This document shows positions 42,930-51,434 of a stretch of 64,000 bases of DNA, one piece after another (positions within the stretch are counted from its first letter, which is position 1; the number at the start of each line of letters is the position of its first letter). The stretch spans positions 45,211 through 109,210 of the forward strand of contig NZ_CP090961.1 in assembly GCF_021611515.1 (NCBI RefSeq). The letters are read 5' to 3'. Made by a program: the position numbers and the translations under genes. Under the pieces are notes generated by a model. The model saw only the letters and a list, made by a program, of their open reading frames with translations, was not told where the DNA came from and did no database searches. This stretch comes from Mariluticola halotolerans (lineage in GTDB: Bacteria > Pseudomonadota > Alphaproteobacteria > Rhizobiales > Devosiaceae).

Positions 42930-44123
42930 ATGCGTACTGCTGTCGTAAATATCGGATGTATCGTTTCGGGTGATTGGCAAGAACCCATTGCCAGGGGCGA
43001 TGCCATCCTGATGGCAGAGGGAAAGATCGAAAGCGTCGGCACGCTGGGGGCGGAAGCTCTGGCAGGGTGTGACGTGGTCATCGACGCCGGTGGTGCAACG
43101 GTTATCCCGGGTCTGATCGATTCCCATGTGCATATCACGTTCGGGGATTATACCCCCCGCCAGAAGACAGTTGGCTATCTCGAAAGCTATGTCCATGGCG
43201 GCGTTACCACGTCCATCACCGCCTCGGAGGTTCATGTTCCGGGGCGGCCCAAGGACCCGGCGGGTGTCAAGGCGCTGGCTCTGGCTGCGCAGCGCTGTTT
43301 TGCAGAATACCGGCCGGGCGGCATGCGTGTCTGGGCCGGGTCGGTCATTCTCGAACCCGGTTTGGTTGAACAGGATTTTGCCGATCTGTCGCGCGACGGT
43401 GTATGGCTCGCAAAGGCCGGTTTTGGGACCTTTGATGATCCCGCAGAATATGCGCCGCTCGTTGCCATGGCGCGCAAGCACGGCATGGTCACCACGCTAC
43501 ATACCGGCGGGGCATCTATTCCAGGTTCATCCCCCATAACGGGCGAACATGTGCTGGCCATCAATCCCCATGTCTCGTTTCACGTCAATGGCGGACCGGT
43601 CGCCATGCCAGATGCCCATTTTGACCGGCTGATCGAGGAAAGCGACGTTGCGCTGCAGATCTGCACGGCCGGCAATTTGCGTACGGCACTTTTGTGCGCC
43701 CGTCAGGCTATCGCCAAGGACCAGTTTGATCGGGTTCTGATCGCCACCGATACGCCCACGGGCAGCGGGATCATGCCGCTCGGCGTGATGTATACGATTA
43801 CCCATTTAAGCAGCCTGCTGGACCTGCCAGCAGAAATGGTCATTGGGGCTGCCACTGGCAACAATGCCCGTATCTATGGGCGCAATTCAGGATTGTTGCA
43901 GGCAGGGCGTGACGCGGATCTGGTCATCGTCGATGCGCCGCTGGGCGGTACGCAAAGTACGGCGCTTGCCGCCCTCAAGCATGGCGACCCGGTTGCTATC
44001 GGGGCGGTGGTGACAGATGGCGTCCCCCGTTTTGTGGGGCGCAGCGGCAATACCCCCCCGACAACCCGCCCGGTGCGTGTTGCCGAAAACAGGCTGCCCA
44101 GGGATTTCAGCGGCAATCGTTGA
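42930..44123 (+). CDS. Enamidase-like amidohydrolase
   Basis: This 397-residue metal-dependent hydrolase of the amidohydrolase superfamily closely resembles enamidase of Eubacterium barkeri nicotinate fermentation, which opens the cyclic enamide 1,4,5,6-tetrahydro-6-oxonicotinate to 2-formylglutarate. Matching blocks from memory of that enzyme are GDYTPRQKT, HGGVTTSI, VPGRPKDPAGVKALA and HTGGASIPGSSPIT. The metal site has His66 and His68 (DSHVHI), His191, His218 and Asp274 (ATDTPTGSG). It lies between the AA_synth gene and a flavin monooxygenase. The exact ring substrate is unknown, but a cyclic amide is strongly suggested. Confidence 0.8.
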   Translation: MRTAVVNIGCIVSGDWQEPIARGDAILMAEGKIESVGTLGAEALAGCDVVIDAGGATVIPGLIDSHVHITFGDYTPRQKTVGYLESYVHGGVTTSITASEVHVPGRPKDPAGVKALALAAQRCFAEYRPGGMRVWAGSVILEPGLVEQDFADLSRDGVWLAKAGFGTFDDPAEYAPLVAMARKHGMVTTLHTGGASIPGSSPITGEHVLAINPHVSFHVNGGPVAMPDAHFDRLIEESDVALQICTAGNLRTALLCARQAIAKDQFDRVLIATDTPTGSGIMPLGVMYTITHLSSLLDLPAEMVIGAATGNNARIYGRNSGLLQAGRDADLVIVDAPLGGTQSTALAALKHGDPVAIGAVVTDGVPRFVGRSGNTPPTTRPVRVAENRLPRDFSGNR

Positions 44124-44159
44124 GCATTGACAACCATATTGAGGAACGAGGAGCAACAA

Positions 44160-45380
44160 GTGTCGAACAAGGATCGTGTCATAATCAGCGGCGGGGGGCC
44201 GGTCGGCTTGATCTGTGCTCTGGCACTCGCGCGCAAAGGCGTGCCGGTTACCGTGTTTGAGCGATTTGACAGCCTTAAGGACGATCCACGCGCCGCAACG
44301 ACACATCCCGCCACGCTCGAATTGCTTAATGAGTTGGGTCTTGAGCAAGAGATCCGTGAGGCCGGGCTTGTGGCACCGGTCTTCCAGTTCTGGGACCGTA
44401 TAAGTGGCGAACTTATCGCCGAATTCGACCACGCGCTGTTGGCCGATGAAACCCGCTTTCCCTATGTGGTGCAGTGCGAGCAATTCAAGACAGCCAGCAT
44501 TGCTCTCGCGCATTTGCGTAAGGAACCCAATGCCGAAGTGTTCTTTGAGCACGAGGTGGTGAACATTTCCCCGAACGATGATGGCGTTGCCGTTACGGTG
44601 CGCAGTCCCGAGGGTGAAACCACCCACCATGCCCGTTATCTCATCGGCGCGGATGGGGGACGCAGCACGGTGCGCAAGGCGGCGGGTATCGCGTTTGAAG
44701 GCTTTACCTTCCCCGAAAAATTTTTGGTGTTGACCACGCCGTTCGATTTTCAGGCCCATCGTGGCTACAGCTACCGCACTTATTTCGCTGACCCGGAAGA
44801 ATGGTGCAATTGCTTCAAGGTGGCCGCCGATGGTCCCCCGGGCTTGTGGCGCACGGTTTTCCCCGCGGATCCGGATGCCAGCGAAAAAGACCTGTTCGAT
44901 GAAGCTGCGGTTCAGGCAAGGTTGCAGAAGTTTTTCCCCAAAGAGGGGGATTATGAAGTGGTGCACCGCAATCTTTATCATGTGCACCAGCGGGTCGCCA
45001 AAACATTCAGACTGGGGCGCATCCTGCTTGCGGGTGACTCTGCCCATGTCAATAATCCCATCGGTGGCATGGGATTAAATGGCGGCATTCAGGATGCTGC
45101 CAACCTCGCGGAAAAACTGGCCGAGGTATTTTTAGGCCGGGCGCCGGACTCATTGCTGGATCTCTATGATCTGCAACGGCGCACTGTCACGACCGATTTT
45201 GTCCAGTCCCAATCCATTCAGAACAAGAAGCGTCTTGAGGCAAAGGAGCCTGAAGTACGGGCGCAGAATTTTGCCGAGCTCAAGGGGCAGGCGGCTGATC
45301 CGACAAAGGCCAAAGCCTTCCTGATGCGCTCGTCAATGCTCGATGCTCAACGCAGAGCCGCCGCCAAAGCTGCTGAATAA
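44160..45380 (+). CDS. FAD-dependent aromatic monooxygenase (class A)
   Basis: This 406-residue flavoprotein hydroxylates or opens aromatic or heteroaromatic rings with O2 and NAD(P)H. Motifs are GGGPVGLICALALA (11-24), the DG motif LIGADGGRSTVR (161-172) and the GD motif LLAGDSAHVNNPIGGMGLNG (289-308). It lacks the C-terminal thioredoxin-like domain of phenol hydroxylases. GTG at 44160 is the start, with GAGGAG seven bases upstream; the frame continues back to 44127. Its neighbours suggest that it acts on the ring precursor of the enamidase substrate or on a related N-heterocycle. Confidence 0.87.
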   Translation: MSNKDRVIISGGGPVGLICALALARKGVPVTVFERFDSLKDDPRAATTHPATLELLNELGLEQEIREAGLVAPVFQFWDRISGELIAEFDHALLADETRFPYVVQCEQFKTASIALAHLRKEPNAEVFFEHEVVNISPNDDGVAVTVRSPEGETTHHARYLIGADGGRSTVRKAAGIAFEGFTFPEKFLVLTTPFDFQAHRGYSYRTYFADPEEWCNCFKVAADGPPGLWRTVFPADPDASEKDLFDEAAVQARLQKFFPKEGDYEVVHRNLYHVHQRVAKTFRLGRILLAGDSAHVNNPIGGMGLNGGIQDAANLAEKLAEVFLGRAPDSLLDLYDLQRRTVTTDFVQSQSIQNKKRLEAKEPEVRAQNFAELKGQAADPTKAKAFLMRSSMLDAQRRAAAKAAE

Positions 45381-45397
45381 ACAACGAGAGACACGAT

Positions 45398-47335
45398 ATG
45401 GCCGACACTTCCGAAAACAAGACCGAGGTTAAGGGGTGGGCCACTGGCATCGTCCGTGTCCTTGCAGGGTTCATGGTGCTGTTGTCGGTAAGCTGGGTGC
45501 TTGATCTGCCCAGCTATCTGGGGCTCGCCTATTATCAGCAGCAGCTGCTCGCGCTGGTGCTTGGTCTCGCCGTGGCGATTATTTTCCTTGGCACATCATA
45601 TCGTGGCGAGAGACGGACGGCGCCCCCGTTATATGACGTGGTTGCTGCAGTCGTCTTTGCCGGGGTGATGGCCTATGTCGCCGTCAATTACACCTATTTC
45701 CTTGTCGCTGCGTCGACCCGCCCGCCGCATGTGATCCTGCTGAGCTGGATTGTCGTTCTGGGCGTGGTAGAGGCCCTGCGCCGCCGCACAGGCTGGATGC
45801 TGTTCTGCATTATCATGGTGTTTGGCATTTATGGCCTGGTCGCGCATCTGGTGCCGGCACCTTTGACGGGGCGTCATTTGTCGGTGGAAGCGCTGTCGAC
45901 CTATCTCGCTTTCGATACCAGTTCCATTCTGGGTATGCCCCTGTCCGTCGCCAGTACCGTGGTGATCATTTTCATCCTCTTTGGCGAGGTGCTGTTTCGT
46001 ACTGGCGGGGGCCAGTTCTTTACCGATCTGGCTATGGCACTGGTGGGGCGGAGACGTGGCGGTGCCGCCAAGATCGCGGTGCTTTCTTCTGCCTTTTTCG
46101 GCTCGATATCCGGCAGTGCTGTCTCCAATGTCGCAACCACTGGGCTCGTCACCATTCCACTCATGCGCCGGGCTGGCTACAAGTCTACGGACGCGGGTGC
46201 GATTGAGGCGGTTGCCTCAACCGGTGGTCAATTCATGCCGCCGATCATGGGCGCCGCGGCTTTTCTGATGGCCGAATTTCTTAATATCGATTACCAGACA
46301 ATCGTTGTTGCAGCGCTGGTCCCGGCCCTTCTCTATTACATCGCCATCTTCGTGCAGGTTCATTTGATGGCGGAGCGCGACAATATTGAGGTCGTGGATA
46401 CTGACCTGCCCCGAATGGGGGAGGTTTTCCGGCAGGGATGGCATTTCCTCGTGCCGTTCGCGTTGTTGCTGGTGCTTTTGTTCCAGTTTAACGTCAATGC
46501 CGAACGGTCAGCCCTCGCGGCCGCTCTTGCCATGCTCCTCCTCGGCCTGGTCAAACCGTATCAAGGCCGGCGCGCACGTGTCAGTGACGGGGTGAATTCC
46601 TTTATCACCGCGGGTCTTGGTTCAGTGGAACTGGTGGCGATTGTGGCAGCAGCTGGCATCGTTATCGGCGTGCTGAATGCCACAGGCGGTGGTTTCGCGG
46701 TAACCCTGGCCCTGGTGCAACTCGGGGGCGGCAATCTGTTTGCGCTTTTGGCGATCGGCGGGCTGGTGTGTATCGTGCTGGGCATGGGCATGCCGACGGC
46801 GGGCGTCTATGTCTTGCTCGCAGCCCTGGTTGCGCCCGCGATCGTGCAGGCAGGTGTGGAACCGCTCGCGGCCCATATGTTCGTCCTCTATTTCGGCATG
46901 ATGTCGATGATCACCCCGCCCATTGCGCTGGCTTGCTTTGCGGCAGCCACACTGACGGGGGCGAGCGCCATGGCAACCGGCTGGTCGGCTGTCCGGTTGG
47001 GCTGGGTCGCCTATATCGTGCCATTTCTGTTTGTCTTTTCTCCCACACTGCTGATGATTGGTGAGCCTGCCGCGATTGTCATTGCCAGTGTAACTGCGGT
47101 GCTGGGCGTTTGCCTGATCACCATCAGCGTCGTCGGCTTCTACCGTATCCGATTGTCCCCGCCCGTGAGGGGGGCCTTCGCCGTGTTGGGATTCGCCACA
47201 CTCTTTCCTGCGGACGCCATACCGTTTGGCGCCTTCATCGATATCTGTGGTGTTCTGGGGGGTGGCCTGCTTCTGGCCGTCTGCCATCTCTGGCAGCGCA
47301 AGTCCGCTGCTGCAATCATCCATAATGCAAGTTAG
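45398..47335 (+). CDS. TRAP transporter fused permease (TAXI type)
   Basis: This 645-residue inner-membrane protein fuses the small (four-helix) and large (twelve-helix) TRAP permease subunits, the usual arrangement for TAXI-type systems. The DctM part has GSISGSAVSNVATTGLVTIP at about residues 229-248, TGGQFMPPIMGAAAFLMAE, and GMGMPTAGVYVLLAAL, all conserved. Uptake is driven by an ion gradient. The binding protein gene follows after eleven bases. Together they should import the substrate of the island's pathway. Confidence 0.93.
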   Translation: MADTSENKTEVKGWATGIVRVLAGFMVLLSVSWVLDLPSYLGLAYYQQQLLALVLGLAVAIIFLGTSYRGERRTAPPLYDVVAAVVFAGVMAYVAVNYTYFLVAASTRPPHVILLSWIVVLGVVEALRRRTGWMLFCIIMVFGIYGLVAHLVPAPLTGRHLSVEALSTYLAFDTSSILGMPLSVASTVVIIFILFGEVLFRTGGGQFFTDLAMALVGRRRGGAAKIAVLSSAFFGSISGSAVSNVATTGLVTIPLMRRAGYKSTDAGAIEAVASTGGQFMPPIMGAAAFLMAEFLNIDYQTIVVAALVPALLYYIAIFVQVHLMAERDNIEVVDTDLPRMGEVFRQGWHFLVPFALLLVLLFQFNVNAERSALAAALAMLLLGLVKPYQGRRARVSDGVNSFITAGLGSVELVAIVAAAGIVIGVLNATGGGFAVTLALVQLGGGNLFALLAIGGLVCIVLGMGMPTAGVYVLLAALVAPAIVQAGVEPLAAHMFVLYFGMMSMITPPIALACFAAATLTGASAMATGWSAVRLGWVAYIVPFLFVFSPTLLMIGEPAAIVIASVTAVLGVCLITISVVGFYRIRLSPPVRGAFAVLGFATLFPADAIPFGAFIDICGVLGGGLLLAVCHLWQRKSAAAIIHNAS

Positions 47336-47346
47336 GGAAACTGAAA

Positions 47347-48315
47347 ATGAAAACAAAAAGAACGGGTATCTTCTCTGGTCTTGTGCTTGCTGCAGCGATG
47401 TTCGCCGCGCCGACCATGGCACAGACCACAAGCATTGGCAGTAATCCGCAAGGTTCGCTTTTCTATACAACCGGCACGGCCATTGCGGGTGTGATGAGTG
47501 AGAAGACGGGCGGCCAATATCGTGTCGCGCCCTTTGGTGGGTCCTCGACCTATTTGCCAATGGTCAATAGGGGGGAACTTGAATTTGGTCTGACAAACAG
47601 TGCCGAGGCAGCATTCGCCTATATGGGTGAGGGCATGTTCGAGGGCGTGCCGAATGAAGATCTGCGGCTGGTCGGCTCATTATTCCCCGCCATCAACGGC
47701 TTCATGGTGCGGGCGGACAGCGACATCAAAACGGCTGCTGATTTGAAGGGCAAGAAAATCGCCTCCGAATTTGTTGCCGGGCGAACATTCCATTATCTCT
47801 CCGGCGCTGCACTGGCAGCGTCCAACTTGACATGGGATGACGTCACCGGCGTGCCTGTGCCCGAATATGTGGCTGGCATTGACCTGCTCATAGATGGTCG
47901 TGTTGATGCGGCCTACTCGACCGTCGGGGTCGCGGCAGCCCAGCGCGCCATGGCTTCCATTCCTGGCGGCATCCGGTTTGTCTCGGTTGATCATTCCGGT
48001 GATGTAACAGACCGTATGAACGCCGTCATGCCAACAGCAGAGCCTGTGACAATGACGCCGGGTACTGCCGATAATGGCATTGTCGATGATCCGACCAATC
48101 TGATGCAAATGCAGTTCGTTTTGATGGCTGGTAAAGACATGTCGGAAGATGCTGTCTATGAAATGGTCAAGACCCTGCATGACAGCAAGCCTGACCTCGC
48201 AGCCAAGCTGGGTGCTTTCAACCGGTTCAATCCGGATGGCATGATGACGGCATCGCCGGTGCCCTATCATGAAGGCGCTTTGCGGTATTATCGCGAAATC
48301 GGTATCGCCCAGTAA
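47347..48315 (+). CDS. TAXI-family TRAP transporter substrate-binding protein
   Basis: This 322-residue periplasmic receptor has a signal peptide of about 25 residues ending near APTMAQ. The mature protein shows the TAXI pattern SIGSNPQGSLFYTTGTAIA, then YRVAPFGGSSTYLPMVNRGE and the later VGVAAAQRAMASIPGGIRFV. TAXI receptors bind carboxylates such as glutamate and other small anions. It lies directly after the fused permease and is followed by a hairpin at 48337-48360. Confidence 0.93.
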   Translation: MKTKRTGIFSGLVLAAAMFAAPTMAQTTSIGSNPQGSLFYTTGTAIAGVMSEKTGGQYRVAPFGGSSTYLPMVNRGELEFGLTNSAEAAFAYMGEGMFEGVPNEDLRLVGSLFPAINGFMVRADSDIKTAADLKGKKIASEFVAGRTFHYLSGAALAASNLTWDDVTGVPVPEYVAGIDLLIDGRVDAAYSTVGVAAAQRAMASIPGGIRFVSVDHSGDVTDRMNAVMPTAEPVTMTPGTADNGIVDDPTNLMQMQFVLMAGKDMSEDAVYEMVKTLHDSKPDLAAKLGAFNRFNPDGMMTASPVPYHEGALRYYREIGIAQ

Positions 48316-48336
48316 ATTTGTGTTTTTGAGTTTTCG

Positions 48337-48360
48337 GCCGGGCGCCCTTAGGTGCCCGGC
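48337..48360 (+). terminator. GC-rich hairpin after the TAXI receptor gene
   Basis: A 10-bp stem with one G-T pair (48337-48346 with 48351-48360) and a 4-base loop is followed by ACTTTGTCTT. It is a probable partial terminator; the aldehyde dehydrogenase starts 30 bases further and may be made by read-through. Confidence 0.65.
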
Positions 48361-48389
48361 ACTTTGTCTTGGATTGTTTGGAGCCTGAT

Positions 48390-49850
48390 ATGTCGCGCGC
48401 AACCGACCTCACATCATTTTGCCACGAGGCCAATTTCATCGACGGGCAATGGCGGCCTGCCGAGAGCGGGGAAAGCATTGCAGTCGACAACCCAGCGACC
48501 GGCGAAGTGATCGGTACGGTGCCAAATTCCGGCCAGGCTGAAACCCGGGCGGCCATTGATGCAGCGGCGGAGACGTTCAAGTCTTTTTCAAAAACCACGG
48601 CCGCGGCGCGCGCTGAAATGTTGCGCAATCTGCATGCGCTGATTCTGGAGCACCGTGAGGAACTGGCGCAATTGCTTACCCTCGAACAGGGTAAGCCTCT
48701 GGCGGAAGCGCGCGGAGAAATTGGTATGAGCGCCGCCTATGTCTTGTGGTTCGCAGAAGAAGCGCGTCGGGTTTACGGCATGACTATCCCGTCGCCATGG
48801 TCTGCCCGCAAGCTGATGACGTCGAGACAACCCGTGGGTGTTGTTGGCGCTATCACACCATGGAATTTTCCCTCGTCCATGCTGGCCCGCAAAATTGCTC
48901 CGGCTCTTGCTGCCGGCTGTACCATTGTGGCCAAGCCTGCAAGCCAGACGCCTTATTCGGGCCTGGTCTGGGGTAAGCTGTGTGAAATGGCGGGGTTCCC
49001 TGCAGGCGCGGTCAATGTCGTCACCGGCGATCCACGTGCCATTGGCGGGGAACTGACCAGCAACCCACAAGTCCGCAAGATTACTTTCACCGGCTCGACC
49101 GGTATCGGCAAACTCTTGATGGAGCAGGCAGCGGGCACGGTCAAGAAAGTCTCGATGGAGCTGGGCGGGAATGCGCCCTTCATCGTCTTTGATGATGCCG
49201 ATGTGGACCGCGCTGTGGCGGGCGCGATTGAGTCAAAGTTTCGCAATAGTGGGCAGACCTGTGTGTGTACCAACAGGTTCTACGCACAGGCCGGTATCTA
49301 TGATGCGTTTATTGCCAAGCTTGCCGAGGCCACTGAAAAGCTCAAAGTTGGCCCGGGTACGGAGCCGGGGGTAGAGCAGGGTCCGCTTGTCGATGCAAAG
49401 TCGCTCGAGAAAGTGGATGAGCTTTTGGCTGATGCTCTCGCCAAAGGTGGACGCGTGATCACGGGCGGTGCGCGCCACGAACTGGGCGGGAATTTCTATG
49501 CCCCCACAATTGTGGTCGACGCGAAAAGCAGCATGCGTTTCGCCCGCGAGGAGATTTTCGGGCCTCTTGCACCAGTGTTTCGGTTTGAGACCGAGGAAGA
49601 GGCGATCAAGCTGGCCAATAATACAGAATTCGGCTTGGCCTGCTATTTCTATACGCGCGACCTGGGGCGTGCTTTCCGCGTCTCCGATGCGCTTGAATAC
49701 GGTATTGTCGGGGTCAATGAAGGCTTGGTCACGACCGAAGTCGCGCCCTTTGGCGGCGTCAAGGAATCCGGTATTGGCCGTGAGGGATCCTCTCATGGCA
49801 TCGAGGATTATCTTGAAATCAAATATCTATGCCTTGGTGGCCTGGAATAA
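48390..49850 (+). CDS. NAD(P)-dependent aldehyde dehydrogenase, succinate-semialdehyde type
   Basis: This 486-residue enzyme of the ALDH superfamily resembles GabD. It has the cofactor stretch VVGAITPWNFPSSMLARKIA, the catalytic Glu in MELGGNAPFIVFDDAD, and the nucleophile Cys in SGQTCVCTNRFYAQ. The ending GIEDYLEIKYLC is typical of GabD-like enzymes. ATG at 48390 follows a GGAG site; the frame extends back to 48369. In this operon it would oxidise the semialdehyde produced after ring opening, such as a formylglutarate-type compound; this is inferred. It ends 40 bases before the convergent polymerase stop. Confidence 0.9.
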   Translation: MSRATDLTSFCHEANFIDGQWRPAESGESIAVDNPATGEVIGTVPNSGQAETRAAIDAAAETFKSFSKTTAAARAEMLRNLHALILEHREELAQLLTLEQGKPLAEARGEIGMSAAYVLWFAEEARRVYGMTIPSPWSARKLMTSRQPVGVVGAITPWNFPSSMLARKIAPALAAGCTIVAKPASQTPYSGLVWGKLCEMAGFPAGAVNVVTGDPRAIGGELTSNPQVRKITFTGSTGIGKLLMEQAAGTVKKVSMELGGNAPFIVFDDADVDRAVAGAIESKFRNSGQTCVCTNRFYAQAGIYDAFIAKLAEATEKLKVGPGTEPGVEQGPLVDAKSLEKVDELLADALAKGGRVITGGARHELGGNFYAPTIVVDAKSSMRFAREEIFGPLAPVFRFETEEEAIKLANNTEFGLACYFYTRDLGRAFRVSDALEYGIVGVNEGLVTTEVAPFGGVKESGIGREGSSHGIEDYLEIKYLCLGGLE

Positions 49851-49890
49851 GCCGACTGCGTTCTTTAGTCCGCTGACACGGGAAGGTCGC

Positions 49891-51432
49891 TCACGACGGG
49901 TGGCAGGCGGCTTTTTCGCGCCAGTGGCTGCCAAGGGCATGGCCGACGAGAATGAGGCAGAGGCCGAGGGCCAGTGGCGAATAGACTGCCTCTTCCTGCA
50001 GGATGGCGTTGACGCCGATTACGGTGATGCTGATGAAGCCGAACAGGAAACGCCCCTCGCCATGGGCGAAAAACAATGCCCGGCATTTAAGCGCCAAGGC
50101 GATGAGGAAGCCGAAGAACAGGAAGCTGCCAATTCCCATCTGGTAGAGCAGAACCCCCACCGCGCTTTCCACCGGCACCTCTGTGGCACCTGTTGCCTGC
50201 GCCACGTTCCAGTCGAGCTTGTTGGCGACGCTGCTCGACAGATTGCCGCCAAGTCCCAGCCCTTGCCCGAGCGGGTTCCTGGCGAAATCGCGCAGGCCCG
50301 CCAGAAACCCCAATACGTGATAATCGGCGCTGCGGAGACCAAGAACCAGCGCGGCTGAAATCCAGATCACGGCCCCTATAAAAAACAGGAGCAGCACACT
50401 GCGCGGCTTCAGCACCGTGAGACCGATACGGGTCATGATCGCCAGAAGCATCAGCACCATGGCCCCTTTCGAGCCGATCACCACCAATAGCGGGAAAGCG
50501 AGCAATGGCAGGTGCCAGCGGCTGCGGCACAGCTGCCACACCGAGGTAATCGCCAGCAGATAGGCAAAGGCAATTGAATGGAAATTGGGCCCGGCCAGCC
50601 GGAACACTTTTGGAAAAATGTCGCCAAACAAGGGCGTGTTAAAAAATGTGACCATCATCACATCATTGAGATTGCGCAGCACAAAACCGGTTTCCCGGAG
50701 CGTTTGCTCCCAATAACCGGTTTCGATCTGCCGCACCATTTGCCGTTCGACATAGTGATCGCCATTGAACAGGGCGAGAAAATCGAAGGTGAAGAACAAT
50801 TCGCAATAGCCGTATGCAATGGCAATTGCCCCCACCCAGACAAGACCCTTGTCCAGATCGAGCCGGTACCATGAGGCCGCGACAAGAGCGATATAGAAGC
50901 AGGCCACCGGGGTGATGGTGTTGCGGAAATAGACAATCGCATCCTTTGGCTCGCCCCGCACCGCCCCGAGCAGCAGATAGAAAACGATCACGGCCAGCAG
51001 GATAAGACAGAAGGTGAGCCAGGGTCGGGTTGCGGCCAAAAGGCGTTGGGGGGACAGGAATGTTGCCAGCATGAACCCGCCAAAGGCGGTGACCAGAATG
51101 ACGAAATTGGCACCTCGCACCAGATCAAAAGCATCGTCACTGGCAACCATCGGGGTGAAAGAGGCAATGACGGTATTCTGGAAAACGAAAGCGGCAATGA
51201 CCACCAGCGGCAGGGCGGCCGGCATGACAATGGTCAATGCCAGCGTGGTGACAAAGGTGACGGCGAGGCCGAACACCGTCGAAATCAGGAAGCTGGCGAC
51301 CGAGAGCACCAGCAGGGCCAGGGTCAACAGGATTTGCCATGGCGCCGCCCCGCCAAGACTGAATACAAAGCCGAGACGCTCGGCCACACTTGGCCGATGG
51401 GTGCGTACGATTGGCGGTGTCACGTCAACCAT
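49891..51432 (-). CDS. Polytopic membrane protein, probable exopolysaccharide polymerase (Wzy/O-antigen ligase type)
   Basis: This 513-residue membrane protein has about twelve hydrophobic helices and the loop region GDHYVERQMVRQIETGYWEQ. GLGLGGNLSSSVANK and VPVESAVGVLLYQMGIG near residues 395-440 are typical of the Wzy_C/O-antigen ligase class. A strong GGAGGTG site precedes its ATG, two bases after the GH5 stop. Its last codons are duplicated at 40736-40810 beside tctA, where they continue with a different ending, so the present C-terminus (AACHPS) was probably acquired with the catabolic island. Confidence 0.82.
   Translation of the reverse strand: MVDVTPPIVRTHRPSVAERLGFVFSLGGAAPWQILLTLALLVLSVASFLISTVFGLAVTFVTTLALTIVMPAALPLVVIAAFVFQNTVIASFTPMVASDDAFDLVRGANFVILVTAFGGFMLATFLSPQRLLAATRPWLTFCLILLAVIVFYLLLGAVRGEPKDAIVYFRNTITPVACFYIALVAASWYRLDLDKGLVWVGAIAIAYGYCELFFTFDFLALFNGDHYVERQMVRQIETGYWEQTLRETGFVLRNLNDVMMVTFFNTPLFGDIFPKVFRLAGPNFHSIAFAYLLAITSVWQLCRSRWHLPLLAFPLLVVIGSKGAMVLMLLAIMTRIGLTVLKPRSVLLLFFIGAVIWISAALVLGLRSADYHVLGFLAGLRDFARNPLGQGLGLGGNLSSSVANKLDWNVAQATGATEVPVESAVGVLLYQMGIGSFLFFGFLIALALKCRALFFAHGEGRFLFGFISITVIGVNAILQEEAVYSPLALGLCLILVGHALGSHWREKAACHPS
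49908..49971. repeat. 64-bp direct repeat, right copy
   Basis: This matches 40747-40810 in 62 of 64 positions. Here the sequence is the intact coding end of the polymerase. It marks the right boundary of the catabolic island. Confidence 0.92.
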
Positions 51433-51434
51433 GC

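Larger units (their letters stand above)
40811..49971. other. Catabolic genomic island bracketed by direct repeats
   Basis: This 9161-base unit (island plus one repeat copy) lies between a displaced fragment of the polymerase 3' end and the intact gene. It carries a complete set: FCD regulator, dimeric-barrel protein, AA_synth protein, enamidase-like enzyme, flavin monooxygenase, TRAP permease and receptor, and aldehyde dehydrogenase. No integrase, transposase or terminal inverted repeats are visible. It may have entered by recombination carrying its own version of the polymerase end, or through an integrase that acted from elsewhere. Confidence 0.7.

Noticed and set aside
43887..45047. A 386-codon open frame on the minus strand
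   Set aside because: It is antisense to the end of the enamidase-like gene and to the flavin monooxygenase, both with intact catalytic motifs.
40811..49907. The island as a classical transposon or integrative element
   Set aside because: No transposase, integrase, terminal inverted repeats or tRNA target is visible, so only the direct-repeat footprint supports insertion.
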